Below, one piece after another: positions 21,428 to 35,250 of a DNA stretch of 64,000 nucleotides. Position numbers and translations under genes: made by a program. The stretch is from Cryoendolithus antarcticus (Eukaryota; Ascomycota; Dothideomycetes; Cladosporiales; Cladosporiaceae). The stretch is taken from the NCBI GenBank assembly GCA_002077065.1, contig NAJO01000080.1, forward strand, positions 1 to 64,000, read 5' to 3'. The notes under the pieces were generated by a model. It ran no database searches. It had not been told where the DNA came from and saw nothing but the letters and a program-made list of their open reading frames with translations. Every line of letters starts with the position of its first letter. Position 1 is the first letter of the stretch.

Positions 21428-22480
21428 GATGTACTAGTTCAGGGTGCCATGAGAGATGCGACTGAACGTCACGTGTAGCTTTGACAAGACATATTTTCTG
21501 CCCCACTATTCACGTGTGATAATTCTATAGGGCTGAGGCACTCGTGATGCGGGGCAGGCACGAGGGGCAGCACCAAGAGGATCGCATGCGGTGAGACACA
21601 CGTAAGTAGACCTCACCTGGCACGTAGCATACGACATGGTTCATAAGTTGGTTGCTGACACTATTGCAGACCATAGTGCTTTCCTGGGTCGCAACCAAAC
21701 GGCTAAGCGCTTGGTGCAGTACAACACAGCTCAATCAGACCGATGAATGATGCCGAGACGCGCTCTCCCCCACGGCGCTGTATGAAGGCAATCGAAGCGG
21801 CATTTCCGAGGCCAACAGATCAGCAATTTGCACATGTGGAGCCATTCTCATTAGTAGTCCACAGCGCTGCACCAACATCAAGCGAGGTTATGTCAGCGAT
21901 GGCGAGGAAAGAGGTAGTTGCAAGGCGAGATGTGCAATCAAGCCATGGATGGCACCTTCTAGTACGTCAAAAGATTAGGAATGTCCAGATTACTCACAGT
22001 GCACAGCCTCCGATCATCTGCACAGCATGCAAGGCGCACATCTGCACGCACCTCCGTGACGAGATCTCGACCATCACCAACCCGTCAGACCGACGCAGAG
22101 AATCATTCCAGGGCGGATCCGCCACAAGCCCTCTCATTCGCCAATCTCAGCATGGACCGACCCGCCCGACTTCTTTGTCCGCTTTGGGCGAGCACGCAAT
22201 CGACGAAAATTGACGTACCCCTCTAGATTCTTTGAAATCAAGTGGGACACGGTAGGCACAGAATGGCGTGCGCGCTGGTTGAGCCGTGGCCGGCGGAGAT
22301 GTCACGCTGGATATAGGCAAGTAGTGCTGCTCTCTCCCATTCTCAACACACACTTGCTTGGCTTCACTGTTTCCTTCGTGTGCATTTCTCACGTTCAGTC
22401 GCGGTGCCATACTGATTTCAGCGTCCTCGCCACCCGCCAAAACAAAGCCTTTGGCAGTCCCTCCCACCTCCTCTCACAGA
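21428..22480. other. divergent spacer
   Basis: 1.05 kb between PDCD5 and PAPS reductase starts. A 156-codon plus-strand frame at 21743-22213 lacks similarity to anything recognised and has no conserved features; not called. The region before 22481 is pyrimidine-rich, suggesting the reductase promoter. Confidence 0.4.
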
Positions 22481-23386
22481 ATGGCTTTCCGCCAACGCTC
22501 CAGCTCCTCCGACCGCGATGGCGCAGAGTCAGGCTATGCAAGTGGTTCCTCGATAGCCAGCCTACCAGACGTCTACTTCACCCGTCCTCATCTCAAATTT
22601 GTAAACGCCCAGCTAAACCGCCTTGAGCCTCAAGAAGTCCTGAAGTGGTGCCTCACGTCCTTCCCACAACTCTACCAAACCTCCGCATTCGGGCTCACAG
22701 GCCTGGCAATCATGGACATGGTAGCCAACATCGACTTTCCCATCAACCCGGATATTGAATGCATATTCCTCGACACGCTGTACCACTTTCCGCAAACCAT
22801 GGATCTCGTTGAGAAAGTCAAGCAACGCTACCCGCAGCTGAAGCTGCACATCTACAAGCCCGAAGGCTGCGAGACGACGGCAGATTTCGAGGCAAAATTC
22901 GGGGAGAAGCTGTGGGAAACAGATGATGAGCGCTACGACTTCCTCGCCAAAGTCGAGCCTGCCCAACGCGCATACCGCGAATTAGACGTTAAAGCCGTGC
23001 TGACCGGCCGACGGAAAACCCAAGGCGGCAAGCGAGGCGATATTGATATCGTTGAAGTCGACGACGCCGGGCTCATCAAACTCAACCCGCTCGCAAACTG
23101 GTCCTTCAAGCAAGTCCAGACTTACATCAAAGAGCATGATGTGCCCACGAACGATCTGCTAGATCAGGGTTACAGGAGCGTAGGCGACTGGCACTCCACG
23201 CAGCCTGTGACGGACTCTGAGGACGAGCGGGCGGGACGGTGGAAGGGCAAGGGCAAGACGGAGTGTGGGATTCATAACAAGAGAAGTCGATATGCGATGT
23301 TTTTGCAGGAGCAGGAGGAGCAGAGGCAGAGGGAGTTGAGTGAGGCGATAAGTAAGGGGTTGAATATTAGTGCAGTGGGGTCGTAA
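22481..23386 (+). CDS. MET16: phosphoadenylyl-sulfate (PAPS) reductase
   Basis: Single exon, 301 aa, first in-frame ATG at 22481. Family motifs: SAFGLTGLAIMDM (nucleotide-binding loop), IFLDTLYHFPQT, the basic TGRRKTQGG loop, and the catalytic cysteine in KTECGIH (residues about 261-267). It reduces PAPS to sulfite with thioredoxin in the cytosol. The single ECGIH cysteine without extra Cys pairs fits a PAPS rather than an iron-sulfur APS reductase. The C-terminal 30 residues are a Gln/Glu-rich helix. It lies 772 nt upstream of ATP sulfurylase on the same strand. In fungi these genes are induced by the bZIP factor MetR/CYS3 under sulfur limitation; no binding site was confirmed here. Confidence 0.94.
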   Translation: MAFRQRSSSSDRDGAESGYASGSSIASLPDVYFTRPHLKFVNAQLNRLEPQEVLKWCLTSFPQLYQTSAFGLTGLAIMDMVANIDFPINPDIECIFLDTLYHFPQTMDLVEKVKQRYPQLKLHIYKPEGCETTADFEAKFGEKLWETDDERYDFLAKVEPAQRAYRELDVKAVLTGRRKTQGGKRGDIDIVEVDDAGLIKLNPLANWSFKQVQTYIKEHDVPTNDLLDQGYRSVGDWHSTQPVTDSEDERAGRWKGKGKTECGIHNKRSRYAMFLQEQEEQRQRELSEAISKGLNISAVGS

Positions 23387-25986
<2,600 letters not shown>

Positions 25987-26152
25987 AGGGTTGGGGGTGA
26001 GGGGGGTGAGCTGAGAGGTAGTAGGTATCTGATCTGAGGATATACAGAGATTCCTGATAGATGAAAAGTCATTTTACAAAGCCGTGGTCGACATCGACGG
26101 TACAGCTCTCGTGTCGATCATCGATCTTGAAACCACGCTTTCGCGATTTTAA

Positions 26153-26837
26153 TACTACGGCCTGGCAGGCGTCGGCGTCTGTTCGGCGCTCTTCCATGGT
26201 CTACTGAAGTATCCCGCGCAAATGGGTACGTCAAGGCGACAAAAGAGACTGCCTCGTTCTCTTGCAAGGGACCTGATGTACTTCTTTAGGTGACGACATC
26301 TCAATGCAAGTCGCCACAGCCCTCGTAGTACACCGTGCCATGACCTATGATCGTGGCTCTAATTACGCGCGCACCTTCGTAGCCGCACTCGCATCTCTGC
26401 TCGCGCTCGAGACAGCCTACCACGTCATCAACGACGAGCAGACCGTTCATGATCTGACGTTCGTCGTACAGATCGCAGTGGTCGCATTCAAGAGTAGATC
26501 GCTGATCAAGAGTCGTGTCACTGCGGCCCGGGACAAGCTTATGCTTCAGCGGCTGACAGTACTCGGAGCCGGTAAGCTGATCAATCTTCCATGATGCATC
26601 GCAATGCTGACGCCTGTAGCTTGCTTCGGGGTAGGATACCTGCCATGGCAGCTTGACTTCATTTACTGCGGTGCTCTCAATAATACGAAGCGACAATGGG
26701 GGTTGCCCTGGGCCTTCCTACTCGAGTTCCATGGCTGGTGGCATATATTCACCGCAGTCGGCGCCTTTGTCTTCATTTCGATGATCGACAGCTTGACACA
26801 GGGGCATGTGGACTTATCTGGCGCAGCATTTGCCTGA
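26153..26837 (+). pseudogene. alkaline ceramidase (YPC1/ACER-type), 5'-truncated
   Basis: Exonic segments 26153-26225, 26290-26571 and 26620-26837 splice in frame (introns of 64 and 48 nt with good sites) to about 190 residues that match the C-terminal two-thirds of alkaline ceramidases: the first His in ALFHGLLKYP, then GDDISM, and the LEFHGWWHIF motif with the last two zinc-ligand histidines. The N-terminal part that should hold the first helix and the calcium-binding D-W-x-E-x-N segment is absent: only 166 nt separate the homology from the ATP sulfurylase stop and they contain a stop in frame. Intact splice sites and no internal stops suggest a recent truncation, or expression from an unknown start. 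The family hydrolyses (phyto)ceramide in the endoplasmic reticulum or Golgi. Confidence 0.72.
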
Positions 26838-26994
26838 CTGAGTGCACCCCTGCAGCAGCCCGCTAAGTAACAGTGACTGGTCTCGGTAGATCCAACGGAT
26901 GTCTCACACGCGTGATGACTTCGAAGCCTCCTGATGAATTCAGTGGGCGGGGATACTCGTACGCTGCAGTGTTCGTTTGAGGATAGTACATGGT

Positions 26995-27881
26995 TTACGT
27001 TGAAAGCAAGACCGATAGACTGCTCGCTAAAAAGCCCGCGACTTTCCATGTCGCTCTCCGGTGCAAACTACAACCACTGCTCGACGCTGATCCCGATGCT
27101 GTCGATGCTGGAATCGTACCCGTGGTCTGGGTTGGCGTCGATTGCAAAACACTCGAAACTGGCGATGCGCTGTTGCTGATCTTTGTTGACAGTGCGGACG
27201 CCGTACTGGACGCACTGGATGCCGTTGTCGAACCTTCGATAACAGTTCGACACTGGATATACGAAAACAGCCTGGTCTCGATCGGAGTTGCGAAGAGGCA
27301 TGAGACACTTCCTCCGATCTGGCATCGAGACGCAAGCTCCAGGATTGTACTCTGGCAATAGCATGCGCTTAGGCTCTCTTTGCTGGATGACTTGCACTCA
27401 TCCGTCGATCGACCGAAAGCGCTGCAGTAGCTCTCTGCACTGAGGCAGTTCTTCTCATCCCCAGTAATCGATAGACCAGACACCGCAGGCGTCGTTGGAG
27501 TGTACGTGAGCGTACCGTCGCAGGCAGAATGCCAGAGGGAGAACAATCCAGTGGTACCTGTGAACTCAGCATCGAAGTCGTAGCCCATGTAGCAGAGGCG
27601 GAACTCCTCCTGGCACCTACGCGGCATCTGAGTGAAATGTCTCGTGTTTGTGGGCTGGATCCACCTTACCCTGCGATCGCATTCAGGACCGTTTGCGGGC
27701 AGTAGCACGACGCCGCCGCGGAGCCTCGTAGAGAGTCACACGCTGTGAGTATGCTGTTGTAGGAGTGACAGCTGGGTGCTGTTGTGAGCGGTCCGACACA
27801 CGTCACGTCATCAAGGTTGATTTGAGCATCGAGCGTGGTGAAGATGATGGCCAGAGCTCCAAGAGTCCTGAGTGGAAGCAT
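26995..27881 (-). CDS. secreted cysteine-rich, Ser/Thr-rich protein, probably GPI-anchored
   Basis: Exons 27881-27670 and 27616-26995 (53-nt intron, GTAAGG..GTAG) give 277 aa. A hydrophobic leader (MLPLRTLGALAIIFTTLDA) is followed by a cysteine-rich domain with about 16 Cys in repeated pairs such as SCYCPQ and ACYCQS. A Ser/Thr-rich stalk (residues about 200-255) and a terminal hydrophobic helix (GFLASSLSVLLS) fit GPI attachment. No enzymatic motif. The architecture resembles fungal cell-wall or adhesin-like proteins; function unknown. It converges with the ceramidase fragment. Confidence 0.7.
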
Positions 27882-28549
27882 TATGCTTGCTAACAGGATG
27901 CGTTTGAAGTACCAGAGAAAGAAGAAGTGTAGCAATAAAGGGAACGGGAACCCGGCGAACCCATCATCCTCGTGCAAAAACGCCAAGGAAAGGTGCTCTG
28001 AGGCGCACAGGTCTCACGCCACGCCCAGGATCAGGCAAGCATGGCGTGAGCGCCTTCAGCTCCCACAGCTGTATGCACCTCCGCAGCATGAGGCCAGATG
28101 CTTCCCCGGACTGAACTCATGTCGCCTCTTCGCAATGCTCATTGGCGTTGTAGTGTGGCCTGACGACGCCACGATGGGTTGTATGCACGGCTCACATCAC
28201 CAGATACGCCAATACTGCAGTGCTCCAGTTTGTAGCCTCCATGCCCAATTGAAAAACCGACCGTTCCCTCCCTCACAATTAGAATGCGCCCCGGCCAGTT
28301 AATGACCAAGCTAGACGACTAGGACTGCCGTCCGGGTCCTTCCCATATTGTCGCACTTATCGACAGCATCATCTTGTAAGCCATATTTGGATCAATTGAA
28401 GGAAATCCTCAGAGCAGAGCATTCCGCCCTTGTGTGCAGATTCTTTGCCAACTTCTGCCCGAGCGCGAAATCCAACGGTGCAAAACCCTAGCCAGATCGG
28501 ACGACTTTGAAGTCGAAGTACCCGCACACATTCGTGACAATCCACCTAG
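27882..28549. other. divergent spacer
   Basis: 668 nt between two divergently transcribed genes. Nothing beyond short non-homologous frames; expected to hold both promoters. Confidence 0.4.
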
Positions 28550-30490
28550 ATGCAGGCACTTGGGCCACGCGCGCCCTCCTCTCGCCTGCAGGCTACGCCT
28601 GGTGACCAGTCCGAGAATCTGCATGGAGCGATAGCCACACAGCCAGCGCGTCCAGTTAAATTCAAACCCAGTCGACCCTCAACACCGGTCGGACCAGAGA
28701 TACCACTCATATCCTCTGAGCAGCGCAGAGATCAGGACCATGTTATGGAGATTTTGCATATCGATCAGCCACGAATGTGGCGAGCGAAGCCACTGCACTG
28801 GTTATCGCTCCTATCGATGGCTGTGGTCGAGATCGGCATAATCACCGCTCTTGTCACTCTCCTCGTGCTCTCCAATCGTCGGCAGGGATTCGTAGCTATC
28901 GGCAAAGAGTTCGACGTCTCACTTAGCGTCAATTCAATGCACCTCCAGCGTACCTTCGGCAAGTCATTTCTCTGGACTTCTCTCCCAGCATTTCTGATGA
29001 CTCTGCTCTCACTCGGCTTCGCCGCAATCGTGGGCTCCTACTCAGAGGAGCTACCGTACCGGAATCTCCACGACGGCGGCTCCATTGACCGAACGGTCTG
29101 CCTTGACTATCGACGCTACCCGATGCTTTACAAGTATTGGCCAGCTTGGAAAAATAGAAATTTGACGCTCGGGTTTGGCGCCTTCTTGGCTTTCTTGACG
29201 ACGATTGTACTCGTTCCGCTTGCAGCGCACTTGTTTCAGCCAGTATACCCGCCCTTTGCAATGCGCAAGGACTTTCCTGTTATGTCGGTATACAACGCGT
29301 CCAGCCCGCTGGCTATTGTCGACTACGCCCCTATCATCGGTATAGTCGCTGCGGTACGTGTGTACGGTGGCAACTGGCCAAAGTGGACGGATGGCGCTTA
29401 TGCGGTCGCGGAGCATAATCGTCCTCAAGGACTTTCGTCAAGCCTGAACCTCACCGAGTTGCAGATATCTGCCTCGGGATACGCCGCAACACTCGACTGT
29501 CGAAGCCTAGTCGAGTACAGTCTGGCGCGAAATCCTCCAGATGGCGACACAGCGACTCTTGCACTCGATGCACTTGACATGGGCTGCAATGTTTCGCTCA
29601 CTGCTGGAGTCGGACCTGGTAATGAGATCTACCTTGCATCCGTGTCCAACACGAACTGTCCAGAAGGAAGCGGGATCAGTCGCATAGCCTTCCTCGCAGG
29701 TCGCTACTCATCATCGTCGACCTACCTGCTGGAAGATATGAACGTCATCGCATGCATGCCATCTTACTCTCAGACGAGCGGCAGCATAGTCTCTTCTCCC
29801 GGCTTTGATTCTACAAGGTTCGAGCCTATAGCATCCATCTCCGAGATGCGTCCAGACGGTTGGGCGCTGTTTGAGAAGCAGTTGGTGACCTTGAGCAATA
29901 TCGGCAACAACAACTCGCCCGACTTCACGTCCCAGTTCGGTCAACTTATCCTGGATGTCGCTAGGTCCAAGAACGCCTCCCTTGTACTGGATACTGGTAT
30001 GTTGTTGGAGACAATTCCAAGTGTGTTCCAGTCGGTGTACGCCGTCTTGGCGCGGACAAGAATGTTTACGAAGCTGCCCGAAGACCAGCCCAGGACCGAT
30101 ACCGGACTTATCATCTACTCCGAGTCGAGGCTGGCAACAGTATCCTGGTCAAGTGACATCACGATCGCGATCATCGCCGCGCTCACGGTGTTCACCATCT
30201 GGCTCGCCGTCCTCGTACCCAGGAAAAACCCGATGCTAGCAGAAGAGCCGCGCGGCATCCTCAGTGGCGCCGCGCTGCTGGCTAATAGTGACTTACAGCA
30301 GTACATCCGCGAACCAGAATGGCGTGAGCAGTACGGTGGGAGACTCCATAAGTGGCTGAAGCGCAAGTTCGACCTTGGAAAGGAGCGGTGTACGATGGAC
30401 GAGCATGGGATCATCAAGGTATCGGGACTGAAGGACCGGCCACCGGAGCGTGAGAAGAAGCCGAGTGCGTCGTCTAGTTCCGCCGCCTGA
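28550..30490 (+). CDS. DUF3433-like multi-pass membrane protein
   Basis: One exon, 646 aa from ATG 28550. A cytosolic N-terminus of about 80 aa rich in Pro and Arg precedes a helix (residues about 87-107), a second helix near 140-165, the segment PYRNLHDGGS with CLDYRRYP typical of DUF3433 repeats, and a third helix near 205-225. A large presumably extracellular region with several NxS/T sites (residues about 240-530) follows, then a last helix around 545-565 and a basic C-tail. Members are widespread in Pezizomycotina and uncharacterised. The domain assignment is from memory of the family pattern. Confidence 0.65.
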   Translation: MQALGPRAPSSRLQATPGDQSENLHGAIATQPARPVKFKPSRPSTPVGPEIPLISSEQRRDQDHVMEILHIDQPRMWRAKPLHWLSLLSMAVVEIGIITALVTLLVLSNRRQGFVAIGKEFDVSLSVNSMHLQRTFGKSFLWTSLPAFLMTLLSLGFAAIVGSYSEELPYRNLHDGGSIDRTVCLDYRRYPMLYKYWPAWKNRNLTLGFGAFLAFLTTIVLVPLAAHLFQPVYPPFAMRKDFPVMSVYNASSPLAIVDYAPIIGIVAAVRVYGGNWPKWTDGAYAVAEHNRPQGLSSSLNLTELQISASGYAATLDCRSLVEYSLARNPPDGDTATLALDALDMGCNVSLTAGVGPGNEIYLASVSNTNCPEGSGISRIAFLAGRYSSSSTYLLEDMNVIACMPSYSQTSGSIVSSPGFDSTRFEPIASISEMRPDGWALFEKQLVTLSNIGNNNSPDFTSQFGQLILDVARSKNASLVLDTGMLLETIPSVFQSVYAVLARTRMFTKLPEDQPRTDTGLIIYSESRLATVSWSSDITIAIIAALTVFTIWLAVLVPRKNPMLAEEPRGILSGAALLANSDLQQYIREPEWREQYGGRLHKWLKRKFDLGKERCTMDEHGIIKVSGLKDRPPEREKKPSASSSSAA

Positions 30491-31202
30491 GAATCGAATT
30501 TGGTTCTCGATGGCAGGTCTCACAGCATTTTTTCGGAGTTCCAAATGGGTGTTAGGTCCTGTTGGCTTGAGCAGTATTCCACTGTCACTGTCTAAGATGT
30601 CTTCAGCGATCCGTGGGTGCAGCAAGTCTAGCCGGTCGTGCATGAAAAATAGCAAGACTCCATCGCAGTCATTGGGACAACGACGCAAGATGGCGGCGTC
30701 GTGTACCAAGCTTATCCCGACCGAGCTGGCAGCTGAGTGTATACTTGTACAATGCGTTGAAGGAAGATGTGACCCAGAGAACAGGCTTGGCGATGGCTTC
30801 ACTTTGTATAGCCGCAGCAGAGAGGGCGTTCTACGCTCGGTTATTGAGCATGCCGCAGTGCGCAGATGGCTGTGCGAGAAATGCGAAGACCAGAGAAGAC
30901 GTAGTGTGTAATGGTGGACTGTCGAATGGCCACAACAGGAAACACCTGAATGACATCGTCGCTTGTTTCGGTTGCACCGAGTGCTGATCTCCGAACACAT
31001 TAAGATGACATTACTTAGCTATCAACACAGAACCCAATTTCGACCGTATGGTATCGTCTCTCCCAGTATACAACCATGACTGCGTGTGTATAACATCCTC
31101 GTCCGGTTAAAATACGAGATTCGTACATTTTGCTCTTCCGCAGTCAGTCTTTATTTCCAAAGCCGCGCTTAGTCGTACCTACCCAGATGTAAGCACAGGA
31201 AC
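30491..31202. other. convergent spacer
   Basis: 712 nt between two convergent genes. Opposite-strand frames of 153 and 235 codons overlap here but neither shows a domain, signal peptide or good splice context; not called. Confidence 0.4.
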
Positions 31203-32101
31203 CTAACTTCGTAGCGAGTGCTTCGACATCACGTACTCGTCCTTTACACGCCTCTGGCTCTCATTGTCAATGAAGCTGCCGCGACTCCGCGTGCTTCGCT
31301 TGCGGCCAAAGTACGAGCTCTTTGTGTTTCTGCTCTCATCTTTCCCAACGCTGCCACCGACGCAGAAGAGTACCGTGGAGATGAGGAAGCAGGCCATGGC
31401 TGCCCAGGTGAAGCCGAAGGCGTATGTGCCGAGGTGGGCGTCTTGGCCGGCAGCGCGGAAGTTGTTGCGGCCGATGACTGTCCAGGCGCTGGGAGGTTGT
31501 CAGTCGTTGAGCAAGAGCAAATGCATGGTGTGGACTCACGTCATCAGGGCTGCAGTCAACGTCTGGAAGAAGAACGCGATCGCGGCGTTCAGGCCAGTCA
31601 AGTATGCGCCAAGTCTGGTGCAGATGGCCAGCACACTGGTGAAGAACGCGATGACTGCGAAGAACAGCGCGACGAGATAGAACGCGAACATGAATCGGCT
31701 GAGGTAGAAGAACTTCTTCGTCCCGATGAAAGTCTCCGGTACGTTGTTCTCGGTGCCGAAGTTCCTCGGAGGATCGAATGGCAATGCTGGCACCACATTC
31801 CCGCAGTTCGCGTTGTTGCCATTCTCCGCACCACAGATCGCGAAAAAGGTCCATCGCGATGGATTGCGCACCATGCCGCTGCCACCGGATATGCCATTTG
31901 TTGTCGACTCTAGGAAGTAGACATGTTGTAATGGGGTGCTAGTCGAAACACCGGACAGGATGGTCAGAAATTGGAGGACGATGCCACCGGCGAGGACGAT
32001 GAGGGCTATGAGGCCAAGGACGGAACCTATGTAAGAGTATTAGTGGTGCTCGTTGCTGCCGCTTAGAGCATCGTTAGCTACGCACGGGATACGGCGACCA
32101 T
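31203..32101 (-). CDS. SUR7/PalI-family plasma membrane protein (eisosome/MCC)
   Basis: Exons 32101-32086, 32026-31540 and 31488-31203 (introns of 59 and 51 nt) encode 262 aa; the first exon is only 16 nt. Four membrane helices are visible: residues about 7-28, 112-138, 146-168 and 200-222. The first extracellular loop has the claudin-like W-x(n)-C-x(n)-C pattern (RWTFFAICGAEN..NCGN) and the family strings FGTENNVPETFIGTKKFFYLSRF and QTLTAALMT. Yeast Sur7/Fmp45/Ynl194c mark eisosomes and affect sphingolipids, wall integrity and sporulation. The C-tail is basic and Ser-rich. Confidence 0.9.
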
Positions 32102-33537
32102 TGTTGCTGCGCGATGCTACCAGCACTGGGGATGAGCGGATGCCTGCGCATAGCCATGTTAGCTGCTCTGCTGTTTGCAGTGCATGTGGTCGTAGGGTGC
32201 ACTTACCTGTGGAACACACGAAATACCTATCTCAGTCGCAACAGCAGATCACGTTTCAGATTTAGTCGAGGATAGATGGATGCAGACGGGCGATCATTTG
32301 AGGAGCTGCCGGGAGTGACGTTGGCCGCGCTTGGACTGGGTCTGGGTGTGGAAAGCTTGCACCGCGGTATTATGGTGTGAGCCGTGACGTAGCTCCACAG
32401 AAAAGCCAATCGTGTCGCTTTGTCTCCGCGGACGCCCAGGCAATGTTGTGATTTACCGGACCGGCGCGGTTTCGACGGCCTGCTCGTCCTCGGTGCTTTC
32501 ACCACGGTCTTGGTTGTGGGGACTGCCAGGCCGTTGTCAGCAATGTCTGGCGCAAAGAGATGTTCGTGGATCGCACTTGCCCGGCGACGTCATTGTTGAT
32601 GGGAGCTGCATGCCTCCCGCGCTCCTGCCGAGCAACCTGGCAACCGATCATTTCAAGACGATCCACATTTTATTGTCCGACCTGTGATCCTGACTCCCTG
32701 ATACTACGCACGTGAGTCGGCAAGCATGATACTTTGCAGCAGTGATCTGACTATCGCCGGAGGGGCCCCCTTGGGTGGACACTACAGCAGTAGCCAGCGA
32801 CTAGCATACTTCTGAGGGCCTACGACGACACATGCTACGGCGCAGCGATCGATATGGACGCGCCTGGCATCTCATGGCGTCCGACTCTTCAACAAGTCGA
32901 CTACGGTGTCCTCCCCGATGTTCGACGAAACACTGTAGGTACAGGAGCGCGACGCGACACCAGCGACTGACAAGACCAAGCAACCCGCCACGCAGTCGCC
33001 ACGCTGGGCTGGATGCATAGCGCAACGCTCCCACAACGTCTTGCAGTGGTCATTCAGCGAACTGGACGGATCTATCTGCGGTCTCTGTGTCGATGAAGAA
33101 TCGCAACAACTCGACCCGAGCACAACCTCAGAGTGGCCTGGAGTGGGATTTGGTGCTCGCGAGTCAGTCACGATAAGATGCAATCGGACTACGAAAAAAG
33201 AACATCGACCGTCCGTTCTGCAAGTATGTCAGTTGCGTAGCATCCTGCTGCCATCAACACGCTGCGAAGGAGAGCATGAGTTCAGATCTCAGTCCATCGA
33301 CTTCTCCGCGGGTTTATCTACATTAGGTAAGCCGAGATCTCATCGGTCACTCGAAACGCCGACAGCGGCTCAGACTTTACGTTTTGCGCCTCCGTTATCG
33401 ACCGGAGAAATGAATCATTCGAATGCCATAGTGGCGAGATAGCGTATTTCCAATTTACTCACAAGTACCAGAGCGATCTTTCTTATGTCTGCTATTCTAC
33501 TCCGTCCTCACTGTTGATATACTGTGCTAAGGACGTA
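32102..33537. other. divergent spacer
   Basis: 1.44 kb between SUR7-type and siroheme synthase genes. Frames up to 133 codons occur but lack any recognisable feature. It should contain both promoters. Confidence 0.4.
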
Positions 33538-35250
33538 ATGTCACCTGCACTTCTGACTGCGGTCGACTCGACATCTCATGTGCACCTCATCATTGGATCA
33601 GGCACACTCGCTGGCGCCAGATGTATCAAGTCGCTGGAAGTAGGAGCAGTGCCTACACTTATCGCCCCGGACAATGACAACATACATTACACGCTCGCGA
33701 AGAAGGTGGAAGAGCACAAATTGCATTGGGTTCGGAGACCGTTCGAAGACGACGACGTCAGGACACTCGGTCGAGACGAAATAGATGGGGTGGTTGACGC
33801 GGTGTTTGTCACGTCTGGAGGCAAAACTGCCCAGGCTACACGCATCTCTACGTTGTGCAGGAAACTGCGGATACCGGTGAATGTAGCGGATGCACCAAGT
33901 CTGTGCACGTTCACACTGCTGTCTACGCATACTTCTGGGCCACTCCAGATCGGCGTCACCACCTCGGGCAAGGGTTGTAAGCTAGCCTCACGCATTCGGC
34001 GAGAGATTGCCGCGTCGATACCGTCCGAGCTGGGCTCGGCTGTCGACCGCCTGGGAATTGTCCGAAGGCGTATATGGGAGGAGGACCACGCTGCAGATCT
34101 GTCACCAGATCACGATGCGGAGGATGAGGGGGCAGGGCAGACAGCGCAGTTCAACAAGCTTGTCACGCCCACGGACCTCGAGGCTGCGAAGGCCAGACGT
34201 ATGAGATGGCTAGCACAGGTGTGCGAATACTGGCCGTTGAAGAGACTAGCAGCGATCACGGACGCAGACGTTGAGCAGCTCTTTGCGACATACACACAGG
34301 GATCGAGCACAGGACAAGACGGACATCTCATCAATCCCGCGACGCTAGATGCGCGCGCGCAGCAGGGTCATATTATTCTTGCCGGATCAGGCCCGGGACA
34401 CCCTGATCTGCTTACCACGGCCACGCTGAAGGCGATTCGAACTGCAGACATCATACTGGCAGACAAACTAGTGCCTGCAGGTGTCCTCGAGCTAGTACCC
34501 CGAAGGACCCCTGTCGAGATCGCGAAAAAGTTCCCTGGCAACGCTGAGCAAGCCCAGGAGGAGTTTCTGCAGCTCGGCCTGCAAGCAGTGAAAGCCGGCA
34601 AGACTGTCCTTCGATTGAAGCAAGGCGATCCGTACCTCTACGGCCGCGGAGCTGAGGAATTCGGTTTCTTTCGCAAGCATGGCTACATCGCAACGGTCCT
34701 GCCTGGCATAACGAGCTCACTGAGCGCACCTCTCTTTGCACGGATACCAGTTACGCACCGAGCAGTCAGCGATCAGGTGCTAGTCTGCACGGGTACAGGT
34801 CGTAAAGGAGCTGCTCCCAGTCCGCCTGACTACCTTCCCAACCAGACCGTGGTGTTTCTCATGGCTCTGCACAGGCTCACAGCACTCCGCGATAGTCTGC
34901 TAGAGCACAAGAGTGCACCTTGGCCCGCATCGACGCCTTGCGCTGTCATTGAGCGCGCCTCCTGCCCGGATCAGCGAGTCATTCGTTCGACACTGGAGTA
35001 CGTCACCGCTGCCGTTGAAGAGGAAGGCAGCAGACCTCCAGGACTGCTGGTCGTAGGCCACGCTTGCGAAGTCCTCGAGAAGTCACCCCAGAGATGGGTA
35101 GTGGAAGAGGGTTTCACGGGGTTGGAGGAGCTGGACAGTCTTGGAGAGGGACGCAAGGGCTTAGATGCGTTGCGAGATCGCCTCATTACGCCTGGGCTGG
35201 ACGAGAGCGGCGACCCTATGCTGAATGCTAGGCATATTGTCACTGTATAG
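33538..35250 (+). CDS. MET1: siroheme synthase: precorrin-2 dehydrogenase domain plus uroporphyrinogen-III C-methyltransferase (MET1-type)
   Basis: One exon, 570 aa from ATG 33538 (the open frame extends only to a TTG upstream). Residues 1-190 form a Met8-like NAD-binding domain (LIIGSGTLAGARCIKSLEVGA; GVTTSGKGCKLASRIRREIA). Residues about 275-530 form the SAM-dependent tetrapyrrole methylase: LAGSGPGHPDLLT, LKQGDPYLYGRGAEE, VLPGITSSLSAPLFARIPVTHR and VLVCTGTGRKG. The protein would methylate uroporphyrinogen III to precorrin-2; whether the N-terminal domain is an active dehydrogenase was not established. Siroheme is the cofactor of sulfite reductase, so this is a third sulfate-assimilation gene within 13 kb, after PAPS reductase and ATP sulfurylase. 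Confidence 0.93.
   Translation: MSPALLTAVDSTSHVHLIIGSGTLAGARCIKSLEVGAVPTLIAPDNDNIHYTLAKKVEEHKLHWVRRPFEDDDVRTLGRDEIDGVVDAVFVTSGGKTAQATRISTLCRKLRIPVNVADAPSLCTFTLLSTHTSGPLQIGVTTSGKGCKLASRIRREIAASIPSELGSAVDRLGIVRRRIWEEDHAADLSPDHDAEDEGAGQTAQFNKLVTPTDLEAAKARRMRWLAQVCEYWPLKRLAAITDADVEQLFATYTQGSSTGQDGHLINPATLDARAQQGHIILAGSGPGHPDLLTTATLKAIRTADIILADKLVPAGVLELVPRRTPVEIAKKFPGNAEQAQEEFLQLGLQAVKAGKTVLRLKQGDPYLYGRGAEEFGFFRKHGYIATVLPGITSSLSAPLFARIPVTHRAVSDQVLVCTGTGRKGAAPSPPDYLPNQTVVFLMALHRLTALRDSLLEHKSAPWPASTPCAVIERASCPDQRVIRSTLEYVTAAVEEEGSRPPGLLVVGHACEVLEKSPQRWVVEEGFTGLEELDSLGEGRKGLDALRDRLITPGLDESGDPMLNARHIVTV

Noticed and set aside
21743..22213. 156-codon plus-strand frame between PDCD5 and PAPS reductase
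   Set aside because: No motif, signal peptide or splice context, and low-complexity composition; length is within chance for this GC content.
30293..31000. 235-codon minus-strand frame
   Set aside because: It starts from a non-ATG, overlaps the end of the membrane-protein gene in antisense and lacks recognisable domains.
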